Shown here: piece by piece, positions 53,448-64,000 of the stretch
Layout: each line of letters opens with the position of its first letter
How positions within the stretch are numbered: position 1 is the first letter of the stretch
Assembly: GCA_001247695.2 (NCBI GenBank)
Contig: LGRX02035381.1
Coordinates: 1-64,000, forward strand
Direction: 5' to 3'
DNA: 64,000 nt
Source: Cymbomonas tetramitiformis
Taxonomy: Eukaryota > Chlorophyta > Pyramimonadophyceae > Pyramimonadales > Pyramimonadaceae
The notes under the pieces: generated by a model
Seen by the model: the letters and a program-made list of their open reading frames with translations, nothing else
Told to the model about the DNA's origin: nothing
Database searches by the model: none
Program-made: the position numbers and the translations under genes

Positions 53448-54149
53448 ACGAAGCGACATACTCCCTACTCAACTTCAGGAGGAAACTGTAGCACGGCCGG
53501 GGGCCTATACTCTTGGTCAGGGCGGTCCCAGCTCACAACAAAGATTGTCAGATATAGCTGTTAAGTGCTAAAACCCTAAACACAGCTCAATTCCAGAGAG
53601 CTCTTCTGCACATCTAGAAAGCTAATCACTAGCCAATCCCTAGGCAGGCACGGTGTAAGCAATCTTCAGCCACTAGAGGGTCCTGGAACTGTTCGGCCAG
53701 CTCGGAGCAGCGTGAGGGTGCAGTAGTTGCCGGCCTCCGGGGCCGGTGGTAAATCATGCGTAGACGAAATTAAGGAATCCCCGATCGATGATAGTGATGA
53801 ATCGTCCACGAAGATCCCCGAAGTAGATGAAGGCAGGCTGCAGCGCTGTCGCGATTGGACAGCGTGACTCCGATTACGAAACGTGATCACAAATAATCCA
53901 TCTTGAAAAGTGAAGATACCGATCTTCTCGTAAAAAGAGGCTGACCTCAAGCAATCGCGCTCAATTCCCTGCTTGACTGCTGGATAGCGCCCCGTAAATT
54001 ACTGTTCAGTGGTGTTGTGTTCGGTATACTACCGTATACTAAACACGACATACGTTTGCATATACATTATAAATATTGTTAGGAACAACATACTTTTGCG
54101 CGCGTAAGACCCGTCCAGAAACTAAGATGCCGGATGGCTATTGTGAGGG
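53448..54149. other. No gene recognised
   Basis: The antisense frame at 53666-53950 is Ser-rich and without motifs. Ordinary spacer. Confidence 0.35.
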
Positions 54150-54502
54150 GGGGGGGGCATGGGCGTGATTCGAGCCAGCCGTCTCGATTCACGTCCAGCA
54201 AGGACGCATATTGCACCGTTTGAACATATCACGCATATCATATACGCATAAGACAAACATACTGAGCATCTGACAGTGCACTCTCACCTCTAGCGGAAAC
54301 GCGGGTGTCAACCGCGTCCACGTTTCCGCCACGTGATTCGAGGCAGCCATCTCGACTCACGCCCAACGGGCACGCATACTGCACACTCAGCATGAACATA
54401 TCACTCACATAATGTAAGCATAATAAACACATTCTGAGCATCTGACAGTGCACTGTTACCTCTAGCGGAAACGCGGATGTCAACCGCGTCCACGTTTCCG
54501 CT
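54150..54502. repeat. Two tandem ~178-bp units
   Basis: CCTCTAGCGGAAACGCGGRTGTCAACCGCG and CATCTGACAGTGCACT recur once each, spaced by about 178 bp. No coding signal. Confidence 0.75.
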
Positions 54503-55185
54503 AGCAAGTGTTTCTTCCCTCAACCGCGCACTCGCTTGCAAGCGAGCATGCGCATCGGGTGAGGGAAGCGTTAGCAAAAACATTTTCCCATTTGTTTAAT
54601 CTTTCCAAATAAATTTGTGCAGGCTGAACGGTCAGCAACACATCTCGTTGTGGGCTGACGCGTTCAAGTGGGTATAGCGGGCTGAATTTCAGGTTTTTGA
54701 AACCTCCAATAGTTGCGATATAGGTTATCATTCTACGCGAATCGGGTACCCACATACTCAGCATGCATATGTGAGAATCTTTTACAGCAACAGGCAACTT
54801 AAATTAATCCATCATCTTAGAATTCTTTACTGCGCTGGATATGGGCACGCTGCGGGGGAGAACGCGTTCTGCCTCGTGTTAAAATCACATACCTAACAAA
54901 TTACAATTGGGTATGGAAATTGTTGAAAGCGACACCGCTTGCAAAAAGCGACAAGAGGTAGTTGTCCATCGCTCTTGCTGTCTTGCTCTCTTGCATGACT
55001 GTCCTTGATCTCACTTATTGGGAAACACACAGTTTACAATCAATGCAAAATATGATTGCTTACTCGGAGTTTACAGCAGCCATTAAACTCTATGCTGAAT
55101 TGTGTACTTCATAAGGTCACTAATTCATTATCGTGCATATGCCCGCACGCACTGAAAGTGCGCTCTACTTCAAGGAACGAAGGAA
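54503..55185. other. No gene recognised
   Basis: AT-rich spacer with only short frames. Confidence 0.35.
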
Positions 55186-55189
55186 GGCA

Positions 55190-55515
55190 AGTTTTATAAC
55201 CGATATATCGCCGATCGGCCTTCGTGCCGACGAAGGAAGGCAAGTTTTATAACCGATATATTGCCGATACGTTGCCGACATTTCCATTCAAAATCAATTA
55301 TCCACGTAATATTGATAATACTGCCCTCGGTATTCGCATTGTAATACCAATACACGTGGTATCCTTATTCACGAATACCGATATTTCTCCGGATGGTATT
55401 CATCCGACGGATGCTGATATTCCGATATCATCGAAATCCGTTCTTATTAACTAATACCGATATCTCTAATATATTGATATATCAATATATGATAGTTATC
55501 GATACCGTGCCTTGG
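55190..55515. mobile_element. Diverged hAT-like MITE of the CAAGGCA family
   Basis: Right end TATCGATACCGTGCCTTG at 55498-55515; the left part has GGCAAGTTTTATAACCGATATAT twice. Possible but imperfect TSD (GAACGAAG against GAATGAAT). Confidence 0.45.
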
Positions 55516-55935
55516 AATGAATATGGCGACGACCCCCAAAATTGCGATGCTTTCCGAAGAGAACTCTTGGACATCATTATTGATGACAATCGGCTACAAA
55601 TGGATGTGGACTTTTCTGTAACCCGCCGAACTCTCACCCCAGAATATATTCTTGAAGGTGCATTCCCACCGGACAATTCAATAAAGCGGCCCTTCTGCTC
55701 CAACGGAAGAATAAGTTTTTATGGCCTTGTTTTCAATGCCTATGTTGATCCTCTGCCGGCAGAAGTAGGACTACCTATGTGAACCCGCGCCGTTTTATGG
55801 AAAGGATAAAGACACCGTTTCAGCGGTTATGACCACCCTGGAGCTTAAATACTGCCTCTGGGTTTACAGGAGTTCGGATTCTTCCGCTATCGCGAAAAAA
55901 TCAAGAAAAATGGTTTGCTAGAGGTATCATATGGA
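55516..55935 (+). pseudogene. Fragment of the LINE methyltransferase domain, copy 3
   Basis: Reads GDDPQNCDAFRRELLDIIID, then FCSNGRISFYGLVFNAYVDPL, then after frame changes YGKDKDTVSAVMTTLEL and GFTGVRILPLSRKNQEKWFA. Each block aligns with residues 359-500 of the polyprotein at 61749-64000. The NPPF motif is altered to NPR. More diverged than copy 2. Confidence 0.65.
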
Positions 55936-58180
55936 TCAATTATATATATATATATTATATATCGATGGCGCTGGAATACACGGTCAATTGGCGGCATGAT
56001 TGGATAGTGTTGAATAAAGAATCACATAAAGTCCGCCAACTTCAAAGATTGGACGACGAACCTGGCGCCAGAGATGGAGGCGAAACGATGTGAAGACTTC
56101 TCATTCTTGGCAGAGGGGACTCGAAGGACCGTCATGAACTCACCGATAATAACATCATGTCCAAGGTTCGCATGGGTTGTCGCTGAAATGTGGAACGTCT
56201 CACCATCGTTCAAGTCTGCTCAACGGATAATTATACTTCCGGAAAGATGAACTTTGTGGGCTCTTCCTTTTCGACGAGATTTTTCTAAATCACGAGTTGG
56301 GGATTACCGTAGCCACGATTAGAGTCTTTCTGACGTGCAATCGTCTTAGCGAAGCGAATGTCTCGAGCAGCAGAATACCGCATCGTGAATGTATTATTTC
56401 CCTGTGAAACTACACGTATTGATCCCAGCGAGTACTGTACTACCACTATGCCACACTGAAGACCTCCGCTTTCATCCGGTTTCTTTCTCGCTTGGAGTGT
56501 AAAGCGTTGGATGAGGAAATCGATCGTCGACCAAGTTGCGGATCGTACGACTGTTGTACTTAAATGTTTACCATGAAGTGCGCCACAGGATTGACAACAG
56601 TGGGTGCACAATGATTCAGACAATCAGCCCTATGAGCGGGACGATGAGTCCGATATCGATAACAACAAAGGCCTCCATCTCTCAGGATCTGCGGCAACCG
56701 ATGCCACCTGAGAGCGTGACAGTGAATACGTTGCGACAGCAGCCGACCGTTAACCATCTGGATTCGTTTTCTATGATGAACCCGATGGCGATGCTATGTC
56801 GCGCGATAGCCAGCGGCCTCGTCGCAATGGGAACACCATGCAGTGAAAGACAGATTCTGAGCAATTCGATATAACCTCCCTGAGAGCTCTATTACTATAA
56901 TGCTGTTATGCTGGCTGAGCAGGCCTCTGTTCTGAAAAGAAAGGGGCCTACACCATGCAGTGGAGAGTGTAGTTGTCTATGCAACTAAGAGGAAACACAT
57001 TTTAGGGACGGATGCAATTTCAAGCCCGATGAGCGGGAGGGGTCACGCACGCTGCATAAACTGAGGTTCCGGAAGATGACCCCGATCTTTGCTCCGCGTG
57101 TCGAACATGGCTGAACACAAGTGGTCGCCGCGTTAATATAAAAGGCTGATGCTGAAATCTACTCAAAATCAGACTCGTATCCGAATTTTCGAGACGTTAT
57201 CGACATTGGTTGATGTTTCTTTCAAGCAATAAAGTTTAGACTCCCCAGTCTTGAGACTTCTCCATTAAACAACAGCGGATTCATAGTACCCACCTGATGA
57301 TCCTTGCGCTGTGCTCGCATATGCATTACGAACAATTGTATAAGGGACTTCTTACTAGGAGTATCAGTTACTTGCGACATAAAATAATAGTGAATGCAGC
57401 ACTTCAAGAAACAGTGCAAGCATCGCATAGCCTTGATGCTGAAGTGCTCCAGATACAGGTGTACTCATGAGAATATCTAGGAGAAATATGATCAGAATCC
57501 AGATTTGGCTTGTCTACTTCATCATGTGATGGAAATTTGCCTTTACTACTCACGTCATCTATGATCTTTTGCAAGTTGCTTTCATCTCCTGTTTCAATTG
57601 CATCAACCTTGTTTTTCATCGTCAGATAAGAAATCATTACATCCAGCTTGCATATGCGACGCAAATAAATGAAGGAACAACTGTCTAGTTCAATGTGTGC
57701 AATAGAAAAATCAGTGGTGCTCCATAGCCCAACAACATCTGTGCGCCTTGGAATCAACCCATAAGCTGCAGGTTATTGCTGGAAGGTAACGTTTCGGTAA
57801 GGTGACATGCCTATGCTAAAGATTCAATAAATTGCAGGTACTACGGTGAGGCATTGTATGGGCTGCTGACCTTTGGAGGAGCATAACGCACATATGTACG
57901 CCTGCGCATTATTTAATGATTCTTGGTCATGGGCAGGCATCTTCCACTTACGCTCCAACCTTTCTGCAAGAGTGTTGTAGGCCGCGCCATCCATGTGGAA
58001 AACATATGCGTTCTGATGCTCCCCGCTCCCTCAGTGGACCGGAAACCCAGCGATGATCAGAGATGGTCAGGTGTGGTGGACGTGCCCCCGCTAAGAAAGG
58101 AAATAGGCATAAAAGAATATCACGGAGCTTGAAGGAAATATCTGATGATGCAAGCACATTTCTCCTGCCTACAACCGCTC
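55936..58180. other. No gene recognised; possible gene fragments on the minus strand
   Basis: Minus-strand frames 56022-56213 and 56285-56623 have protein-like composition (TIDFLIQRFTLQARKKPD) but match nothing I know. The rest shows no feature. Confidence 0.3.
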
Positions 58181-58275
58181 AACGACAGTGCAAGGACAGG
58201 CCAGGCTCAATGACAGTGCAAGGACAGGCCAGGCTCAATGACAGCGCCGGGACAGGCCAGGCCAACGACACTCCC
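58181..58275. repeat. ~28-bp tandem repeat
   Basis: Three to four copies of CAATGACAGTGCAAGGACAG plus GCCAGGCT. Confidence 0.8.
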
Positions 58276-58964
58276 GGAACAGCTCAATCAGCGAGTCTCC
58301 GAGTTTGGCCACGTCGAGCTGTGTCCGGTAGTTTTCCTTTGGCACTTGAGGTAAATTTCCTTTGGCACTTGAGGCGAAGCTGTCGGCAAATTGTGTCGAT
58401 TTTAGGTGCGATTTTGGGGTGGGTTGTTCTGATTCAATAAATGGAGACGGATCAGCAAGAATCTTCAAACCTGTGCACGAGTCCCATCGATTCCCGTAGA
58501 GTCCTCCCACAAAAGGTAGGTACCGAACCTGCAGATAAAAAGGAAATGTGGGTCCGGTGGTGCGGCACACTTGTAGAAGCATGTTTCCCCCGTGGCCTGT
58601 ACCAGACGGCGCCGGCCTCCACCCGGAGAATCGCTACGAGGGGTACTAACTACCGCAGCTGCGCCGGGGGAATCCTAGTAAGGGTACTTGCAAAACGACA
58701 AAGAGGCTTAGATGGAACGGTGGCACATTAACAGAACCTGGTATGGGCGTCCAGGCCGTGTTCACGGATGGCGGCTTGCATCCTTTGTCCGAATTCGCCT
58801 TCGAGGAAGTCTCCTGCCAGCTCCCCTAGTCGGTGAAACAATAGCGCCACGAAACACGCGCAACTCGTTTCTCTGCAAATATGGCTGCATGAGCGAAATT
58901 GAAAGTGCGTATGATCGAGGATCGCTTCCACTTCGGGTGAAGAGCACAACAGGTTAAAAAACAC
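58235..58964 (-). CDS. Unrecognised minus-strand ORFs, possible multi-exon gene
   Basis: Two frames (58728-58964 and 58235-58582) with protein-like content, for example LGELAGDFLEGEFGQRMQAA and YLPFVGGLYGNRWDSC. They may be exons of a host gene or fragments. No motif identified. Confidence 0.2.
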
Positions 58965-59292
58965 AATTTGATACTAAGGTTGAACTATTAATTGACGTCG
59001 GTACTTGACCACGTGCATCGACCAATGCCGACAAAGGTAACGTCTATACTTCGACGCTTGACCACGTGCAACAACCGATGCCAACAAACGTAACATTTAC
59101 GCTTCAGGCAGAGCAGTGAGAGCGTCAAGTTTACATCTTTAGTGAAAGAGCAAACACTGAACACATGCGTGCAAGTCCCACCCTGCGCCGTATTTTAAAC
59201 ATGCAAGGTGGTGATGATACGGAGGCAACGAAGCAGACGGCGAGAGCGTTATCGAGCTAGGGCAGAGAAGCTAACAGCGACATAGGCCGAGC

Positions 59293-60905
59293 TCAATCTA
59301 CCGTTTCCCTGACGTGACAGAAAGTGCGGAAAAAGGGTCTCCTCCTCGTATCGACGAGAAGACCGCGACGTCTCTTATGCCGTGGTGGTTGGCCGCATTC
59401 GCTGTCGAGCGTACCCTTCTGAAAGTTATTTTCGCCGAAAACAAGATTCTTGTATCGCTCCACCGATGCGACGTGTGGATTGTCCTTCCACATTAAGAGG
59501 GGAACCAATGCAACCCCACCGATTTCGCACGACTTTAATCTGAACGGGAGTTTCTTCTGCACTTGAACCTTATTTATCCTGCACATCCATAAGAGCGTTA
59601 AGAGTGGGCTACGAACTTGCCCAGATCTCCGCAATACATATACAATTTCCAACACAATTTGAGAACGGTTAAGCTGATGACCAGAAGTTGACGAGAGGGA
59701 AGGAGCAGCTATCGCTTGTAACTAATGCTACAAAACGAATCTTGGTAAACGGGAAGCGTCGTTTTGGGAAAAGCAAGCAGAAAGCACACTTGTCTCCTTG
59801 TGACGAACAGTTTCGAGCCTTCGGACACTTCACGCCAGTTGATAAAGGTCAGGTCTAAGCTATTCAAACACATTGAGAGTTGCGCAAAAGACACCTCTCC
59901 AAGTATCGTGGCCCAGAGTTGTTTGCACCAGGAAAACCAATATAGTTGACGTCATTTTTCTCGTCCCCTATCAAACTGAGCATTTTGTCCAAGTCGACAC
60001 CCTGTTCAGGTGTCACGGGATCAGCCTCTTGGCCACCGCAGGTACATTGAGAAATGCCAAGCAGAAGAAACGTCAAGAAGTCAAGCGCGGAAGAAACACG
60101 ATTTTGGAGTAGCACCTACTTTCGAAAATTCCAGGTCATGTGGTAGCACCATGACATATGGTGTGGTAACACGGTGTATGGCTTGCCCCAGTCCCAAGCA
60201 AAAACCTTGCCAACCAGAAAGCGGCAAAATCTTCAATGAAGACGTTCTGCTCTCCCGTGCCTGGAGGGTCGATATGTATTGCTCATACCTCCTGGACAAG
60301 TCAGCGGATATCCTCCCGTTGCTCCTTCCATGCCGCTTCCTCTCCGTGATATTATAGCCGTCACACACAACGATCACTTGCACGCCAGACTCCAGCACCC
60401 CTGTTAAAAAAACTAGGTGTTTATATTTGGATAAGTTCGCAGAGCCCGCACGAGACTAAAAGCTTTCACTGTTTCAAAACTCTTAGGGGGACCAAATGCG
60501 GGATTACTCTCCCACTTAACATTGGCGACGCCTTAAAACTGCTCAAACTTCCGGTGTTACCTGGCATGAAATGAAAAATACTTCCTAATAGTCGATCAAC
60601 AAGTTCTGTCGAAGGGTGACAACGCACAGGCGAAGAAATTATAATGATCGTCAAGTCCTGTACTAGATTCATGTGTTGCTCTGATAGCTTCAGGGTAGCT
60701 GGCAGACTGTCTTCACCCTCGAAATATGCGCTGTCCCAATGTATGAAACTGTTCGGAAGCAGTTTGAAACAGATGTGTTTGTTGCGACCACTGATCAACC
60801 GATGAGGCTCAACATCGTCTCTTCGTTTAAGGTACAGGCGAGGGTTGAGGGTACTGTACAGGTCGAGTAGAAAAAAATTCCAAAGGTTGCCGTATATTCA
60901 TATAG
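59293..60905 (-). CDS. Probable multi-exon glycosyltransferase-like gene
   Basis: Minus-strand exons joined by GT-AG introns. An exon up to about 60528 reads NPRLYLKRRDDVEP, LLPNSFIHWDSAYF, and DLTIIIISSPVRCHPSTELV, ending at donor GTAACA. The next starts after a T-rich AACAG and reads PGVLESGVQVIVVCDGYNI, YEQYISTLQARE, GWQGFCLGLGQAI and TTPYVMVLPHDLEF. Further exons carry VNYIGFPGANNSGPR and LVPLLMWKDNPHVASVERYK. An N-terminal VIVVCDG strand and a later TTPYVxVLPHDLEF resemble the nucleotide-sugar fold of family-2-type glycosyltransferases, with HDLE in place of a classic DxD. Donor and substrate cannot be told. The exon structure near 59880 and both gene ends are uncertain. Confidence 0.45.
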
Positions 60906-61348
60906 AATGTCATGTGAGATATGGATGTGATACACCTAACACCACTTTATAAGTCACATGGTTCCAAGTATCGAGGAAGTTATGGCCGATTTGGGTTAGG
61001 GTGCGGGTGCGGGGGGAATGGATTAATTGGGCGTTGAGCGGCCACCACACCTTTCGATATGAATGACACGCTTAATGCATCCTATGCACACGTGGATAGG
61101 CCCTGAGCAATTAAACTTACCAACTACAGTATACATATCGAATTTTAGAAGCCTCGCGGACGGCCATCGCATGACTTATGTGCGTATGCCACACGTTCGC
61201 AAAAAAAGCGAGCTAATTCAACAAAAAAAAATCCTCAAAAAAGCGAATTTCGGATTTCTGGCGGGTGTGGGTCATATGCCATCACCGTGCAGGGCCTAAT
61301 AATCCGTATCAATCACGCAAGTGAGTCGCTAGATATCGTCCATACCTT
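60906..61348. other. No gene recognised
   Basis: Short AT-rich spacer between the glycosyltransferase-like gene and the LINE 3' end. Confidence 0.4.
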
Positions 61349-64000
61349 AATAATAAAACATTTACGCTAGCAGAAGGGACAAAGTCCTGAGAGTGCGGTA
61401 ACCCTGCAAAGCAGGCTAGTGAAAACACTAGGGGCTACTCCCTCTACTATAGCGCGCCCACAAAGGGGCTCAACCCACTTTTCAGCAGGGTGACATCTAG
61501 AGAAAAAGCTAGGTGCTAAGCAAAAAACTCTAGAAGATGGAGAAGCAGCCATGGCCGGGTGAGTGGAGGGGTGGCTGAAACTAGGCGGTGGGGAGGGAAG
61601 TCGAAGAATTAAGGGGGTATTTGGAGACGATGAGGAAGGAGGTCAGGGTGGGCGGAGGAGAGGGGGGGGTGGTGGGGGAGGGGAGAGGGGGGGATGGCCC
61701 CTCCCCTATAGGACAGAGAGCCATCTTTTATTGCAAGTCTTTTGAAAATTATTGCAGGAGGGTTTGAAGAAAGTCATTTGTTTTTTGCACAGCTTCTGTT
61801 TCCGTCATGGTCTCATTGCCCAGGATGTCAACTGTATGCGGGTCAGTGTTCAAGGTGGTGGGGGTGTTTAACAGAAACAAGTCTCGCCTATTTCTGGTGT
61901 GTTGCCTACAGATTCTTGAAAGTTTTTTAAGGAGAGGTTTAATCTTGCCACGGGGAACACCTATCGTGTTGAGGACAGTACCGAAAAGAGGAGGGAGGTA
62001 CCCCATGAGTGTAAGTGCTTTGGGCCATTTCACGGTGCTAATGAAGGGCTTAGAAGCTGCATTGGTGATTGTCGTATCATGGTGACCGCCATAATAATGC
62101 TCAGCACCATTCTGATGATAGGGGGGGTCTTGAGTGGGCCATGGGCACAACGAAGAAGGGAGTACGTTGTCCCTTTCGTTCAGAACTTCATTCCAAATAT
62201 CAGGGCTAACTCCGGTGTATTCTAGTCTCCTCTCCGTGACTCTGGACTTAGGAAGGACATTGAGGAACCATCTAGCAATCTTTTTCTGTGTAGGCCTCCA
62301 GTCAAAGGCTGGTTGAGTATCGCTGGGTGCACTGTCTATAGCTATGATAACGACATCCGAAAAATCATCCTTATAGCATCCGCCACCTGGGAGAACGTAG
62401 GGGTCATCACCCGTCCAATAACCATGTGGGATAAATGGAATAGTGTTATGCGGGAATCTGAAAACGAGTTTAAAACCTTTATCAAACCATCTTTTTTGGT
62501 TTTTGGGAGACAGTGGAAGAATCCATGTTCCTGAAAATCCGGGTACAGTGTTGGCCGCTTTATGTCCCATTTCCAAGGTAGTCATAACCGCCGAAGATTT
62601 GCCCTTATCCTTTCCATCAAAGGGGGGATTTCCGTAAACTATTCTGCCAATGCCTGTTAACGGGTCCACGTAGGCATCCCAAGCGAGGCCATCAAAACCG
62701 ATTTTCCCATGATAACAGAAGGGCTTGAGGGCTTTTTTCATTCTAGTGGTGGGTATGCATCTTCTCGAGTAAATTCTAGGGTGGGCATTTAGTGGGTTGG
62801 AGAAAAGTTCACAGCCGTTTTTGTCAAGGTTTCTGTCATCCACCAAAATATCTAAGAGGCTTCTTCTTATTGCATAGCAGTTTTTAGGGTCTCCCGATTC
62901 AAACTTACATGCATTGAGGGCTTCATGGATATCGTGTGCCCTATTCGAGTACTCCGCAAGTGAGCATGGGACTGCTTTGTTGGAAAGGCGGTGCCAAGCC
63001 AAAAGTTTCCAAAACTCTTTCTTTTGGACATATTGGAGTTCGGGATATTTAATTGTTCCCGTAACATGGTCCACTTCAGGCTTTGCGGTCACAGCAATGG
63101 TATTCTTTTTTGAACTTGATGGACGGTACATGCTAGCTTCCGGGAGAGCGTGTAAGTATAATTCCTCACTCATTTTCTGTCTTAGGTCAGCAAGTGGAAA
63201 AAGTTTCGATGGTTGTGTTCTGATGTATGTGGTACCCTTTCCAGGGTTTAGTAGTTTAGGCTTTTCTGAGATTTCTTCAGCGATGATTTTCCTTAGTTCG
63301 ATATCTTGGGTTGTTCTAAGATTATACAAACTATCATTATGTCCTGGGCATTCAAGTTGGATGTGTTCGAAGGTGCATTTTGTATTCTGTTGGCAGTAGG
63401 GGCAGTTTTCGGACCCGATTTTCCCCAGTTTAAATAAGCGTGCAGGAGAGGCTTGAAGACCCAGGAGTTCTCTACTTCTAGAAGCGGTGAAAGCTTTAGG
63501 TGTCATTTTGGAAATATCTTTGGTGGGGGCGGTGTTATTCTCGTTGAGCATTCTCAGATGCTTCCCTTGGGACTGTAGGGTTCTCCAATTATGATAGTGT
63601 GAGAGTCGTTGAATTCTTCTGATGTGACTACGTATATCGCCTAAAATAGGGACCTCAAAAAAGAATAATGAGAAGGGTAGTTCCTCAGCAGGGTCGTAGC
63701 GGGAGATGTCAAAACAGCCCCCTCTGAATGAGGCTCTTTTAGCAGTACGGTCCACTCTGTCGTGGACTTTGTCATTATTGTGACCCCTAATCCATTTAAG
63801 GATGATTTTACTGTGGTCTCCTTCACTGTAGAAGCCAAGTTCTTCTAGCAGTAGGCGAACAGCCTGCACATCTCTGCGATTAGCTTCACGTAGTTTGTCC
63901 CGAGCACTCATGGACCTGCCATCCTTTGTTACCGCAGATATTGCTGCCATGGAGTCAATGGCATGTACCATTGGAGTAATGGATTTGAGGAGTTTCTCTT
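61349..64000 (-). mobile_element. LINE-type retrotransposon with methyltransferase domain, copy 1 (5' part outside)
   Basis: The 3' end on the minus strand is a short TTATTA tail at 61349-61357, followed by a conserved untranslated region (61358-61748) that matches 51730-52140 in copy 2. The coding region runs off the window. RNase H downstream of a presumed reverse transcriptase, a 3' microsatellite tail and 5' truncation of another copy are typical of LINEs. Confidence 0.8.
61749..64000 (-). CDS. LINE polyprotein C-terminus: RNase H, zinc knuckle, PCIF1-like methyltransferase
   Basis: Uninterrupted frame of at least 750 codons, still open at the window edge. Residue numbers count from the Met at 63969-63971. 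Residues 1-82 resemble the end of an RNase H domain (AIDSMAAISAV, then KWIRGHNNDKVHDRVDRTAK, supplying Asp, His and Asp). Residues 190-209 form a CX2C...HX4C knuckle (CPYCQQ...FEHIQLEC) as in zf-RVT regions of LINEs. Residues 388-490 read CELFSNPLNAHPRIYS, KIGFDGLAWDAYVDPL, then IVYGNPPF (448-451) and GTWILPLS, the order seen around the NPPF catalytic motif of PCIF1-type adenine-N6 methyltransferases. The remaining 250 residues are conserved with copy 2 but unassigned. The reverse transcriptase would lie beyond 64000. A methyltransferase function is inference. Confidence 0.65.
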   Translation of the reverse strand, partial: EKLLKSITPMVHAIDSMAAISAVTKDGRSMSARDKLREANRRDVQAVRLLLEELGFYSEGDHSKIILKWIRGHNNDKVHDRVDRTAKRASFRGGCFDISRYDPAEELPFSLFFFEVPILGDIRSHIRRIQRLSHYHNWRTLQSQGKHLRMLNENNTAPTKDISKMTPKAFTASRSRELLGLQASPARLFKLGKIGSENCPYCQQNTKCTFEHIQLECPGHNDSLYNLRTTQDIELRKIIAEEISEKPKLLNPGKGTTYIRTQPSKLFPLADLRQKMSEELYLHALPEASMYRPSSSKKNTIAVTAKPEVDHVTGTIKYPELQYVQKKEFWKLLAWHRLSNKAVPCSLAEYSNRAHDIHEALNACKFESGDPKNCYAIRRSLLDILVDDRNLDKNGCELFSNPLNAHPRIYSRRCIPTTRMKKALKPFCYHGKIGFDGLAWDAYVDPLTGIGRIVYGNPPFDGKDKGKSSAVMTTLEMGHKAANTVPGFSGTWILPLSPKNQKRWFDKGFKLVFRFPHNTIPFIPHGYWTGDDPYVLPGGGCYKDDFSDVVIIAIDSAPSDTQPAFDWRPTQKKIARWFLNVLPKSRVTERRLEYTGVSPDIWNEVLNERDNVLPSSLCPWPTQDPPYHQNGAEHYYGGHHDTTITNAASKPFISTVKWPKALTLMGYLPPLFGTVLNTIGVPRGKIKPLLKKLSRICRQHTRNRRDLFLLNTPTTLNTDPHTVDILGNETMTETEAVQKTNDFLQTLLQ

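Noticed and set aside
54150..54502. tRNA genes in the tandem repeat
   Set aside because: The sequence CTCGATTCACGTCC resembles a T arm, but no acceptor or anticodon stem can be formed around it.

Overview
This window is eukaryotic nuclear DNA. The evidence is a 12-exon gene with GT-AG introns, a divergent H2A/H2B histone pair, LTR and non-LTR retrotransposons, and several superfamilies of cut-and-paste elements recognisable by their target-site duplications (TSDs). A tubulin polyglutamylase-type gene means a flagellated cell, and the repeat-choked structure fits a large-genome unicellular alga. A green alga of prasinophyte type is my low-confidence guess. There is one assembly gap (26718-27654).

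Layout. 1-14717 is a gag-only LTR retrotransposon (A, 5' end outside the window). Inside it sit a CACTA-like element (816-9118) and a second gag-only retroelement, B (11454-14309). The CACTA-like element holds another TIR element (5893-8395), which holds a MULE-like element (6846-8273). A itself lies in an LTR of the B family. 15565-20427 is the host TTLL gene. 20.5-27.7 kb is satellite and minisatellite DNA. 29.2-38.3 kb is an ORF resembling PCIF1-type N6-adenine methyltransferases, split by gag-only retroelement C (30139-38156), which carries five further insertions. 38.3-42.0 kb holds palindromic repeats, MITEs, a transposase-like fragment and hairpin arrays. 42068-45700 is gag-only element D on the minus strand, with a DNA element and an antisense scrap of Ty3/gypsy reverse transcriptase inside it. 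45834-47352 is a hAT-like element carrying a chromodomain gene. 48.8-50.0 kb is the histone pair. 51.7-53.4 kb, about 55.5-55.9 kb and 61.3-64.0 kb are three copies of a LINE whose polyprotein ends RNase H, zinc knuckle, PCIF1-like methyltransferase. 59.3-60.9 kb is a probable multi-exon glycosyltransferase-like host gene.

How the pieces relate. Most gag genes look wrecked, but removing each insertion plus one TSD copy restores a continuous reading frame across the junction at seven or more sites. The boundaries are therefore exact and the insertion order can be read off. Elements A, C and D share one family: Gag with a zinc knuckle and a C-terminal membrane segment, 5-bp TSDs, LTRs starting TG and ending TA, and an identical priming region. 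None shows a reverse transcriptase of its own. The most notable candidate system is the LINE with an appended putative N6-adenine methyltransferase, together with a related free-standing ORF at 29.2 kb.
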